From: Seriola aureovittata
Lineage: Eukaryota > Chordata > Actinopteri > Carangiformes > Carangidae
Direction of reading: 5' to 3'
Length of the DNA: 64,000 nt
Assembly: GCF_021018895.1 (NCBI RefSeq)
Contig: NC_079373.1
Location: 16,436,501 to 16,500,500, forward strand
A program made the position numbers and the translations under genes. Within the stretch, counting starts at the first letter, position 1, and every line of letters starts with the position of its first letter. The notes beneath the pieces are model-generated. The model ran no database searches. It was not told the origin of the DNA and worked only from the letters and a program-made list of their open reading frames with translations. This document shows, in pieces, positions 1 to 12,047 of the stretch.

Positions 1-704
1 ATTGGGAAAAACAATAATAATAATAATAATAATGGTAAAATAAAATATATTTGTGAGAGTTTTTGATCCTTTTCCCCTCCCTTCTTTGGATCAAAGAGAT
101 GATGAGAAGACATGAACTAACAAGTGAAGACATTAACTAGGAGGATGAGGCTGCACAGTGTAGGCTGCTAGGGTAAGAGGATGTCTGCCTCTTTCCACTC
201 ACATCTCCCAACTTCCCCTGAGGCTATAAACCGACTGCCTGAGGTCACTGTTGAAGGTCATGTTGCTGCTGACGGCGCTCTGCTCCACTGCTGCTTACAG
301 AGGCAGTTTTTTTTTTTTAAATCAGTGCCTGTCTTTCACACAAAGTTCTGTTACCCATTGCTCAGCAGCTTCCTGGGCACAGTTTTTTTTTTGCACAGGT
401 TTCTGATGTTGTTGCAGGTGTGAAAGCCTGATGCTGCACAGTTTCTCCTGTTGCAGTGATAGCAGTAATCTTAAAATAATTCTTCACATGCTAACGTCCT
501 GTGAGGGCTTATCGCGGTGAAATGCCAAGAATCTATTTATGAAATGTAAATCTTCATCTCTGATCTTAATTGGATGTTAAAGCTCAGCTGCTTTGTCTAC
601 ATGAGATGAATAAGAGTCGGTGCATCGTGACTGGTTAAACCTATTATGATTATCTGATGGAGGAGCCAGTTGAACAGTCTTGTTTATCTCATGCTCCTAC
701 ACAG
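1..704 (+). other. dennd5b: Intron of dennd5b
   Basis: This stretch precedes the first recognisable exon, which has a clear acceptor ending at 704 after a pyrimidine-rich run. It holds a short AAT microsatellite near 13-33 and several T runs. I see no family-matching coding sequence; the open frames here are short and low in complexity. Confidence 0.6.
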
Positions 705-3700
705 GCCAATCTGTGCTTCGTGGACATTGACAACCACTGCGTCGAAGCCCCCGAGGACCTTCCCTCGTTTCCAGACCAGACTGAGCTAATCCAGGAACTG
801 AGTGAGGTACTGCTGCGTTTTGGAGTCCCTCCACAGGGTGGTGTGATCACCAAGCCCACCACCACCAGCACCCCCTCCCCTCGCATGAGCAGCCTGGTCC
901 TGGAGGATCTGATGGAGGACAGAAGGAACGGGAACCTCGGAGGTGAGGAGCTGGCGGTGCTGGAGAGGCTGCAGGCTTTGGCGCGGAGGTGCGGGGGAGG
1001 GAAAATGTCAGATGGCGGGAAGACGCTGGGACATGAGTTTGAAGAGGAGGAGGAAGAGCTGAAGGCTGCTAAGCTGAACATTCAGCTGAGGGAGGTGTTT
1101 GCTGGACGTTTTGCTGCCATGTTTGGCAGGTATGACGAGTTCGTCATCCACAGTGCTCTGGACCTGGACTCCTGGTTGAGCAACCGAGAGGGGACGTTCA
1201 ACTTTGACAAGGTACAGCTGTAGATATCAGTGCACAAGGATCATGTTTATGCCTGTTATTTCCACACATATTAAGATTGTTTTTCTGTGTACTTTCGATT
1301 ATGATAGAAATTCCCTGCTGATTTTAATTGCGTTTACTCGTGGTTCATGATGTTTCAGGGTTCCTTCCTGTCAGTTCAGCCCACGACCCACTTGCGTTTC
1401 TTGTCTCGGTTCCTGGAGACATCCATGTTTTCTTCTTTTGTGGATGGGAAAGTGATATCTCGCTGGGCGGATAGAGAACCACTGCAGCAGCTGTTTGACA
1501 ACCGTCTGGAGAAGGAACGACTGTATGACACAGACAAGGACTCCTATAACTGTCACTACAGGAAATGCACCACACTCTTTGAGTCAGGTACTGTGAAGGT
1601 GCTCATGATCAAAAGAGGATGAAATAAAGTATTTAGGACTTGCATATTGTTGTAAAATAAGTTAAAATATAAATACTGTATTCTTACATGCTCAAACACA
1701 AGGCAAAATATGCTGCAAAAATCATGTTACAGCATTTCTGGTCGAGTGTTTCAGTCGATATCTCATGCATCATTGTTGCTCTCTCTCACCAGGAAAGAGT
1801 TAGACTAACTTGACTTCATTTCCATAGATTTTCATCTGAAAGTGATGTGCAAGTTTAGGGCCTCTGCAGGCAGGCACTGACAAATATGCAACTGAAGGGA
1901 CAGTTACACTTAATAGTTAATAACTTAAAGGTTATTACATACATTCATTTAAGAAGCTTTACATTTTAGTGACAACCTACAACAAATCAAGAGTAACAGT
2001 GGGCTGTTTCACTAGTTTCTTTTCAGCATTTAGCAATAGATTGAAACCCCAACTGGTAATTTGATCTGAAGGATGTGATTGATGTGGTGGATGCCAAACT
2101 TTGCAGAGGGCATCTGCAGTTCTGTTGCCATCTGTCCTTCTGTTTGGGTTTGTATGTTGATTATGTTGCTTTGCCTTTTCTCTCTCTTTTTTAATAAGCA
2201 CAGAGGATCTTGCTTAAACTCTCCTTAAGGGGACTCCTGTACCAGAACATTTAACTATGTAAATTATAGCTGATGGAAATATTTCTCAAATGAAAAAGAA
2301 ATAATCTGATAAATATTTGAAACACAAAAGAGGAGGGATAGAATCAGATATGAGGGGGGAACTATGGTAGGATCAAAGAATTAGGGATGAACTAAATGAT
2401 ATGGTGGGGGATGAACATTATATAAGAGGAGGGCTTTGTGTCCTATGAAAAACCTCCTGCTCTGAAATCCTGCCAACTCACTGCAGAAACTGCCCCGCTC
2501 ACATCTCATTCTGTCTGTGTCATTATTCACATTTAGACTCTGCTTCAGAGATGTTGTTTTTATTCTTTTCCATCATACTGTCAGTTGCATTACATCTTTA
2601 ATTTATTTTATACTGTGTGTCTCCTTGAAACAAAACAAACTTAGCAGCAATTAACCAGCTTGAATACAAGCCTGCGTTGTTCCTCTGCAGCCCAGGAAAC
2701 TGAGCGCAGACTGCTGAAGGCCGACCACACAGCCATACACCCCCACCTGCTGGACATGAGGATTGGCCAGGGTCGCCATCAGCCGGGATACTTCCCTAAG
2801 CTGCAGGCTGATGTGCTTGCACAGGGACAAAACACCAACAAGTGAGCCTTCGTTCGTTCATTCATCTGCTGTTCAGAAAAACCTTGTCCAGGGAGCACTG
2901 GAAGGGGGTGCTGCCTGGTTGTACAAAGAGTAACTCCACTAATCTGAGAAAAAGATATCTGTGATTAAACCAATATATTCCCAGACTTTAGTTTTGGAGG
3001 AAAAATTAACAAATAAGGTTACAAATTGGTGTGATGCTGGTCTTTTGTAATTTTTTATCACGATAAACAGCTTTTGCATTACATTTGGCTGACAGTAGTT
3101 GGCTAAAGGCAATTGATAAACAATTGAAATAGCTAATAGCAGTGTAAATAAATGGTTGACATAGTTAGCTAAAAATAATGTACCAACCGTTGCAATAATT
3201 AACGAGTGATGAATAATATTGTTTAATAGCTAAAGATAATGGATAAATATTTGAAAGGTGTTGTTCCTGCTGCACCAAGAATTTGGCCTAAATATTGACA
3301 ATGAATAAAATGATTGTAATAATATACACTTTTATGTCAATTACCTAACATCCAGTTTAAAATCAATTTAAAATGATGACCTCTAATAGAGTTTTTTTTT
3401 TTATCTAAGAAGTACCTCAGATAAAAAAGTTTGGGAACCAGAACAGCTGTATTTGGATATCATTACATGTAGTCACCAGTGCCAAAATACACACACATGA
3501 TTTAAACACAGAACCACAGCTGCACACTCTTGAAATGTTATCTGTGTGAACAGGTGGTCCAGTCGTGTGACAGCATCACGCCGGACTGACCCCAAGAGAT
3601 CAATGATGTCAGATCACTCAGGAGTGGACAATGAACAGAGACAGGTACTTTTCATGGGTCAACACACATGGACACACTCTCAAGGGCTTCCCGAGGAGTA

Positions 3701-6700
3701 CGTCTGATTTATTAAATTTTTTGTTTATTTAACAGAAGCACACATTTGCGAGGAAGAACCTCCGTCAGTCCAAGCTACTCGACCCGTCGCCTCAAGCCGT
3801 CACTCAGACTCACCGAGAGTTTGTTGATGGGCTGCTGAGTGAGTGTCGTCTGAAGGTGAGAGCTCTCATACTGCGTGTTGATGGAGGCACAGCTGCCATT
3901 GACCAGCATTCAAGGTTAATGCCACTAAACGTTCTCTGGCTTTTTAGACCAAACGGATGCTGATGGAGAGGATGGGGAAGGAGAGTGTGGATCTTGGTCA
4001 GGGAGAAGCCAACATCACAGGCCTGCAGGAAAACACACTCATCCACGGTCTGTGTGACCTACTGGAGAGAACCTGGGGCCATGGTCTGCAGCTGAAACAG
4101 GTCAGAGACACACAGACATGTAATTCACCATGCCTGATCACCACAGATGACCTACAGAAACATCTCGTGTCAACAAATTTACATCATGCACATGAACACA
4201 AAGAGATGACTGTATGAACCGGTTCAATTATAACAAGTGTGTTTATTCCGAGCAGGGTAAGTCTGCTCTGTGGTCCCATCTGCTTCACTACCAGGCAGCC
4301 CAGGGGAAGACGGAGGCACCAGCCGAATCTCCAGGTGAGAGCACAACCCTACTGTTTTGTTCTTCTTGTGTGAATCATTGAGCTAAAAGTCGACTGATGG
4401 TTGGTGTTAAACTCGCTGCCTGTTTAGGGTCTAACGCTTCAGACCAGAGAACGTTGGATGAAGGCACTCAGCTCCTGAGAGGATCCCTAGTACAGGATAT
4501 GAGGTAATGAGAGCAAACAGACTGGGATGTTGGAGAGAGTTATGTATCTGTGTGCCATTTAGAAATGCTGTAAATGGCATGAAAGGCTCGGTTTGTGTTT
4601 GTGATCTATGTTTTATGGAAAATGCAGATGAAAAAGTGCCTCAGGCTTTACTAAACGCTGCTTCATTTTCCCCTTTTAACAGATATTTTTTCTGAGGTCT
4701 AGATGAATACCAATATACTACACATACATTATATCTGCAGTACTATTCTGTTGGGGTCAAGAGAGGTTATATATCTTGGTCACAAGTTTAGATTTTTCTA
4801 GATGATGAATGAATTATCTAGAAGGGTCATTAAATACAACATTATATAAAAATTTTTTTTTAAAAAGGCTGAATATTAGAGCTTGTTCCTGACTGCTCAC
4901 CCCAGTCTGTGTGTTGTTCTTCTAGGTTTATCCAGACCATGAGTGAGTGTCTGTCAGAGGTGGGTCAGGCCCGGGCCTGGATCCATCTGGCTCTGGAGAA
5001 GAAAATGCTTTCCCATCACCTTAAAGAGCTGCTTACAAACCAGGAGCTGCTCAGGTCAGATTTTCACTCATAGTTTAGCTTTTACTCAGATTTAATTTAT
5101 GTTAAGTGCTGTAACCTTGACAGACTTTTTTCCCCCTCTCTTGTCCCCCGACAGGCAGCTGTATAAACCTCATGCATTCCTGCTGTGTGAGGAAGAAAGG
5201 GAGCAGTTTTTGTTTCACCTGCTCTCTCTTAACACTGTGGACTACCTCTGCTTTACACGGGTCTTCACCTCCATCAGTAAGTCCTGTCAACTTTAACAAC
5301 AAAGTGGTAGAATTTTATGGAAGTTTTACAGCCTGCAAAGACCCTGAAAGTTTGCTTCTGGTTAGGTTTGCATTTTACAACACCCATCCCCACACCAAGC
5401 TTTCTGCAACTCACAGGATACGGATCACCCCACACTGTTTACTCTGAGTATTGTTAGAAGAGTTGTACAAGTTCAAGTGTGAAGGAAATGATGAAATGGT
5501 TTAATAAAACTTTGCTCTTGGTGTTTTGTATCTCTCCAGGTATTCCATACCGTGTTGTTATTATACCTATGAAGAAGCTGAGCATTGCAATGGCAACAGT
5601 TAACCCCTGGGTGTGTGTGTCAGGAGAAATGGGTGATTCAGGAGTTAGACAGATCCCGAAGAATACACAAGAGATTTTTTTCCAGGTTTGTATACACCCC
5701 TCAGAATTAATGTCAACACACTGATCAATAAACTGAGAGCTGATCTTGCTGTGTGTGGTCTGTGCTTTTCATTTCAGTGTAAGAACCTGGGCAGGCTGAG
5801 CACTCTGCAGCTGGGACAGGAGAACTCTGGTTTGCTGGCCAAGTGTCTGATTGACTGCGTGATGGTGTACAACGAGATCACTGGACACACCTACAAGTAA
5901 GATTCAGCCTCTGACCATGGTCTCATCAGCAAACGCTGACTGTGGCTTCACAGCACAGTGGCTACGTGTGCCAAAATGTGTTTGTGGACAGCTGCTCCCC
6001 CGTGTGAAAATGTGTGTAAGATACGGCGACGTCTAAATGACTTTGACTGTCAAATGTTGGATGTCTCTCTCCTATGAGAGAGCTGCTTTATCACGTGATA
6101 AAGACATAATGTAGACATGGAAAATAAATGACTACATGTTCACTTGGATGGATTACCTATCTGGTTCAGGGCTCTACAAGTTTATTTAATACCATATTGT
6201 CATGAACTGAAACAAGCTGCTGTCTGACAGACGATAAATAAATCTAAAGATGTATTGTATGACTTGGAAAATGGTTTTCACTAATCTAAATTATATGTGA
6301 TTTGTAGTAAATTTGCTTAAACATACTAAACCAAAAGTGTGGTTCTTGAAATTATTTAGAAAAACAAGTGTAATGTTGTGCGGACGCTACACCAGCTGAT
6401 TAGAACAGATGGCCCTCACCTACGCCATGTCCTTGTGTAATGAATAACTTAATTATTATTATTTTTCATGTTGAATATAATGAAACACTGTGTCCTCTTT
6501 CCTTTCAGGTTCCCATGTGGCCGATGGCTGGGGAAAGGTGTGGGTGACGGCAGCTTGGAAAGAGTTCTCATTGGTCAGCTGGTGTCACCTGGTGCTGAGG
6601 AGGATGCTGGAAGGTGGACAGGGACTCCACCAGAGCTGGCCTCTCCTTCTCAGAGTGTACGGACAGTGCTGGGATCTCTTGGCAGCCGAAGCAGTACGTA

Positions 6701-9226
6701 CTGACAAAGAACGCATTCTTTAGTACAATAGCTGACCTACTTGTTGGTTAGCTCACCACAGTAACAGATTCTGCGCCTGTATCACCTTTCTATTTACCCC
6801 CTGTTCTCTCCCCCTCGTGTTTGTCATCATTCATCCTCATGTTTCTATTTGTAACTATCCTGCATTTATATTGTTAGGAATGCTGTCTGTTGAAGTACAA
6901 GAGGACATGAGGGAGGCGGCAAATAACCTTGTTAAACATTTCCACAAAACCGAACAAGAGGTATGTGACTGTAATAGAGAGTGTGCCCCCCAAGACTCAG
7001 ATCTTACATTCATTTAACCTGTTGGCTCCCCCAGCTAAAATAAGGGGATAAAACAGTTAATGCAAAGAAGAATGCGATGTGGTTGCTCTGTCAGCCTCCT
7101 GCGTGTTATTTTTATCTCCAACACGCTTCATTACCCCGGCTTCTCCAGCCTGGGCCTCATTTGTGTATCAGGCTAGACTTTCTCATCTCAACAGCAAGTT
7201 AAAAGCGCTGAGGAGACTTGATGGATCGCTTCAGTTCATCTGTAATGGGCCTCGAAGTCATTGTAATAACATCTCTAGTGCACAGGCATTAATGTGCAAG
7301 CTCAGTTTTGTTTACTTCCTCTTAGTAAGTGAAAGAAGAGCCTTCTTAAATGTTGCACAGGATTTTAGAAATCTGCAGCGCTTTCTGTCAATAATATGAG
7401 TGGATTTGCTGATGTTGTAAGTTGAGCTTCTTGCTTGCAGTGCCTCTGTTAACTCTCTGTTTTCATTTCTTCCATCTCAGAGGGGAAACTTGACTGTCTT
7501 GTTATGTGGTGAAGGAGGGTTGGTGCTGTCCTTGGAGAAGTTCCTCCTCCACAGCTTCAAATCCAACCGTCTTTTCCAGAGGAATGTATTTGTTTGGGAC
7601 TTTGTCGGTAGGTACTGTGAGCGTGAGTTCATTAAGAGCATCCAATAAACATTAAATGTGATGTTTTACTGTACCTTTCACAGATCTCTGTTTCCTGTCT
7701 CCATCTAGTGGCAGTGAATATGAGTTTCAGATATTAAGTTGTATGCAACAAAGCATGATTGATGTGTTTTGTTAACAGTGTTACATCGTCCTTCTCCGGT
7801 GTTTGTTTTTTATGGCCTGAATTTACATACTTGTCAGTATATGAATGAGTTACGCATTGACAGTATGACCAACTTTTTCCCACAGAGAAGGCAGTGGTTT
7901 CCATGGAGACAGCTGATCAGATGGGTGACCTGCATGGATCAACACTGACAAAGGGTCCACCTTGTGACTCACTGTGCCACTATGTCAATGCCATCAATGC
8001 TTCACCCCGAAACATCGGAAAAGAGGGCAAGTTCCAGCTGTTCGTCTGCTTGGGAATCAGGTGAGTGTTCATCATTTAAAAACTCAAGCAAGTGAGACCC
8101 AAAGAGTAACTCCCCAAAACCCCATAAATTATTAGGAAAACATCATTCTGATTTATTTTTTAAAAGCATCCTGGTCATTACATTGTGTTGTGCAAAGATA
8201 ATACAGTTTCCTTCCGGGGGCGATGGGGAAGTGGCCTGCAGCAGGACTGCATGGTTGTTTTCTCTCACTGACCTATTTACATGACATACAGTTCATGCAG
8301 GGAATGAATCAGCCTTCATCCGCTAATGGTTAGATAAAAGACAGAAAAATCATTTATATCTCCATTATTAAATTTGATAAAAGTGAAAAACTGAACATAT
8401 TATTTTCAAATGAACTGAAGATGTTACTTCATATTACTGCTGTTGTTAAATCACATCAACTGCCCCCTGTCAAAAAAGCCCATGATCAGTGGGTGGCTGT
8501 CACACAAAGGCATTTAAAAGCCAAGCAAAGCAGTTGAAATTAGCCTCAATCTATTTCAGGTGGAACGAGACAACTTCAACTGTGACATGAGAATAAAATT
8601 CTTTTATTTTTGCCTCACCTCTGCACAAATACAGTCAGAATCAATAAAGAAAAAGGCTTAAATCAAATCTACATGGCATAGTTGGCTGAAATTTCAAAGT
8701 AGCATTTATTTATTATGAATGTTTTCTATTTGTCTCCATGTGATGTGTCAATAAAGGAAACTTTAAGAATAGTTTAGCAATATATTTGGGGTGTATTGTG
8801 TCCAATGCCTGTAACTTGGTCATTGAATGATATTAGTTCTATTGCCTCTTCTTTAGACTGACACTGAATGAACTGAACATTCAGGTTAATGAACAGTGAA
8901 AGTATTGTGACATCCTGAAAGCTGTTTCAAGAAAAAGTACTTGGATTTAGTTTAGGTCTACAGATAGTTAACTTGCTTCCAATTCAATACCAAACGTCAG
9001 TGGATATTTATGGAACCGTAATTGACCCGTTTCTCTTGGTAGGGATCGGTTTCTCCCTCAGTGGCTCCCCCTATTGGCAGAATGTCCTCTGACAGCACGG
9101 ACATACGAGGAAGGGGCTCTGCTGCGGGACCGTGCGGCTGTACACTCACTGTCTCGCATCCTACACACACTCAATGAGTTCACCATCACCCTGGAGATGG
9201 CACTGGTTAAAGGGGTTGACCTCTGA
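705..9226 (+). CDS. dennd5b: DENN domain-containing protein 5B, 3' part (17 exons, 5' end outside window)
   Basis: Coding exons read by phase: 705-1211, 1359-1587, 2691-2841, 3554-3644, 3736-3855, 3948-4100, 4256-4334, 4428-4503, 4926-5054, 5155-5276, 5540-5685, 5778-5896, 6509-6693, 6878-6960, 7481-7607, 7886-8060, 9043-9226 (stop TGA 9224-9226). They join in frame to 891 residues, about 70% of the family's usual ~1270. The part seen starts at the family block [11 protein letters not shown], then [12 protein letters not shown], a first RUN domain (about residues 390-500, with [14 protein letters not shown] and [13 protein letters not shown]), a PLAT domain (about 552-680, [32 protein letters not shown]) and a second RUN-like region to the C-terminus KGVDL. 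Family knowledge: DENND5 proteins are guanine-nucleotide exchange factors reported for Rab39, and the RUN1/PLAT region of DENND5A binds Rab6 on Golgi membranes. The catalytic DENN module is off the left edge. The 5B rather than 5A call rests mainly on linkage to sinhcaf and ergic2; the protein has diverged from both paralogues. Confidence 0.9.
7079..7330. other. Candidate conserved non-coding block in a dennd5b intron
   Basis: Inside the 520-bp intron between 6960 and 7481 lies a complex, non-repetitive stretch of balanced composition that stays open for about 106 codons on the plus strand. It matches no DENND5 residues and has no matching splice phase. It could be a conserved regulatory element; this is a judgement from composition only. 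Confidence 0.25.
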
Positions 9227-9805
9227 CCCTGAGGGATAAGAATGGAGTTCAGCCCCCTGCTGTACAACCTACTGCAAGAATGCTGACGGGTTCCAATATT
9301 CATATTTCCATCTTGCGGGAAAGGGAAGTATATTCAGAGACTTGAGAAAGGTGACTTTATCATATAAAAAAAAAGAAAGAACAGTGGACCAGATGAAGTC
9401 ACTGGCAACTCCAGCTCCAAACATATTGCCTTGTTCAACAATGTAAATGTCTTAGATACTTTATTTGCTTCAGGAAATAGTGAGATTTTTCCTATGCTTG
9501 TTTACACTGTGAAATTCTGTTTCCTTGAGGAGAAATGGAGTCATTCATAATCTCACATCCACAGTAGATATTTTCACAGCTCACACCATTTACCGTATCT
9601 GACCCTAGGACAACTATGACTCTCCTGCTACTGCTGTATTGCTTGCACTTAAATTTTAAACTAAGCACATGCATGGCCAAAATCAGTTTCTTTGTTTGTT
9701 TGTTTATGTCTTAGTGTGTTGTGATCTGAAATATCAGGACTCAGGCCTTATTATATAAACATTTTTCTTGACATCATTCATTGAATATCATAATATCTTT
9801 ATATA

Positions 9806-9847
<42 letters not shown>

Positions 9848-10530
9848 AAAGACAGATAATGTTCCCAAACTATAATATGTTACAAAGTGTTATATTATTA
9901 TGCTCTTGTTATACTATGTAAGGTCTGGCCTGTTTCTCCTTGCTTATTTCAGTTTGGGATCACAGGCTGAGCAGAATTGTGCTCATGAAGTCCTCCGTTG
10001 GTGAAACACTGAAACCAAACTGGTGTCCTAATTGTGTCAGTTCAAATAGTCTTTGCCACTGTCAGAAAGTTTTTTCCCCTCTCTCATTGTAAATAATTTT
10101 GCTTCATTAGATCTTTGATAGAATTGTGGCCATTTGTTATTAAGGTATAATGAATTTGTGGCATTTTTCTGTATAAAGGCATCTTGTTTGTGTCTGTGTA
10201 AAACAATAGACCCCAGTATGGACACACTTTACTGATTATGTGGATTAATAGTCATGCTGTTTGTTTCTAAACTGTTCAGTTGTCTTTGCAAAAATCAGAC
10301 AATGAATAGAGCACAGGTTCTTAAAAACGCTAGGTATTCTGTTGATGTCGCATTTCATTTAACAGTTGAAGAATTGTGAAAATGCTGTCTCCTGCACTCT
10401 CCTGCAAGCACTATGTAACCCACAATGACCAAGCCTCTATTATCATTTAAATACAGATTAGAGAAAGCAATAATGAACTGTTATTTATGAAATGTGTTGT
10501 CAAAGATTAAAGTTAATATTGACATAACTG
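9227..10530 (+). other. dennd5b: dennd5b 3' UTR (inferred)
   Basis: AT-rich non-coding sequence follows the stop codon. A variant poly(A) signal ATTAAA at 10506-10511 is followed within about 40 bases by GT-rich sequence (10530-10558), so the transcript probably ends near 10530. The region includes the TA microsatellite at 9800-9845. The exact cleavage site is inferred. Confidence 0.5.
9800..9845. repeat. (TA)n microsatellite
   Basis: About 46 bases of nearly pure TA dinucleotides lie within the inferred dennd5b 3' UTR. Confidence 0.95.
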
Positions 10531-11650
10531 ATGTGTCTTGGTATTGGGTTTTTTGTGCTATTTACTTTAAATCTGTGATGTCTGAAAGGAATCCCTCCTA
10601 AGATTCCTGCATAGTAAAATGATTTTCAGTTCCAAAGCAAAGTATATTCACCACATAGCACTACTGCATCATGATGATATTTATTGTGTGCTGAATGCAA
10701 ACTTGATTGCTCGACTACACTGATGGCAGTGTTTTTGTTGTCAGAGCTTTTACACCAAATGGAAACAGTACATGCAGTTAATGCAATTCCATTTAATACC
10801 CTTGAAGTAAAACCTACTTTTGTAAGCTTGTGAGACTGACTTTTTATTAAGTGAGTGATTTTTGAAGACAAGCTCTGGGGTGTTTTGAAGTGATATATTT
10901 ACATGGGCTTGCTGAGTATTTATTGCAGAACTATGGATTGGATTGCATTAGAGACTGTGGTTCAGGGCTCCATAATAGTCAAGAAGTAACTCTTGTCATC
11001 TGACCTTTTGTTTACATGCTTTCCCAAATTTTATTAGACATACCAGCAAAGACAGCAGCAGCGGTAGCGGTAGCAGTGGTTCAGATCCTCAGGAATGCTT
11101 GTTTTGTCCAATCAATAGCTGCAAATCCTCACATTTGAGGCATGAAAAATGACAATGACAATTACAAATAGTTGCCAATTAATTTTCAGCTTTACTTGTG
11201 CATTTTCATGTGTTTTGTGTGCAAAAATTGTATTATGTAACTTGTAACTAAAGCTATCAAATAATTGTAGTGGAGTAAGAAGTACAATATTTCCCATTGA
11301 ATTGTAGTTAAGTAGAAGTGGCAAAGTGGCATAAGTACAAGTACCTCAAATTTGTATTGAAGTACAGTATTTCAGTAAATGTAGCCTATTTAGTTACATT
11401 CCACCACTTGATAACAGTGTGCACATCCCAAACTGATGCAGTGTTATGTGACAGGAGGATGACTGGTTCGCTGGTTGTCTGAAAGGAAAATGGCACGAGT
11501 GGTTGTTCGCCCTAAGCTGACCACTGGATGGAAGCCCCTTGTTTCAGCCACATTTTATTTACTACTAATCTGTTCCGTTGTCACGCAAATGGAATCAACA
11601 AAGCGCATCTCCGTGCTAGACGCCGAGCCCCCTAAAAACCGTAGGCCTCC
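10531..11650. other. Intergenic spacer dennd5b-sinhcaf
   Basis: This AT-rich spacer has no gene that I recognise. Its right part contains the degenerate interspersed repeat at about 11222-11412. Composition becomes GC-richer from about 11600, where the sinhcaf promoter region begins. Confidence 0.6.
11222..11412 (+). repeat. Degenerate teleost interspersed repeat (GTGGAGTA / AAGTAC-rich, ends TTCCACCACTTG)
   Basis: The block carries the signature phrases of a short repeat common in teleost genomes: 'gtagtggagtaagaagtacaa', repeated 'aagtac' words, and the terminal phrase 'tagttacattccaccactt'. It has no coding capacity. The family name is not certain to me; it behaves like a short non-autonomous element. 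Confidence 0.65.
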
Positions 11651-12047
11651 AGACGGGCCATCTGGCGCTCTGTAGTAAAACGACAGGCTCCGCCCCCCTG
11701 CTTACATTCTCCAATGTGCCATAGCAACCGGGGCCGAGCCCCCTGTTCCCGCGCAATGTTCCCATCCTTATAAGGGCAGTAGAATGCAGACGCACGGAAA
11801 CGTCATACGTCGTTTATGTAAATGGTTTGATTGAAGAAAAAGAAAAAACCCTCCTGCTCTACTCTGAAATGGAGGTGTGGATATGACGCATGCGCATTAT
11901 GTCCACAACTATCCAGTCCCGTCCACAAACGCAGACATCAACAAGAGAGCGGGTTACTGATGCGGGTCGATTTTCATAATAGTCACATCGTAACGACGCG
12001 CTAAAGGGACCATTACTTTGACTCAGCTTCAAGCAACTTGCAAAAAG
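11650..12047 (+). promoter_or_regulatory. sinhcaf: sinhcaf promoter and probable non-coding first exon
   Basis: A GC- and CpG-rich island sits in an AT-rich background. Visible elements are a GC box within 11687-11699, CCAAT at 11711-11715, a perfect palindromic CArG/TATA-like box CCTTATAAGG at 11766-11775, and an NRF1-like GCATGCGCAT around 11887-11896. A good donor (AAAAAG|GTACAG) at 12047/12048 could end a non-coding first exon starting near 11800. The coding exon at 14601 begins exactly at the ATG after an acceptor, which requires an upstream leader exon. The start site and the exon 1 boundary are inferred. Confidence 0.5.

Noticed and set aside
689..1081. 130-codon minus-strand frame over the first dennd5b exon
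   Set aside because: Shadow of the plus-strand exon, whose protein matches the DENND5 family.
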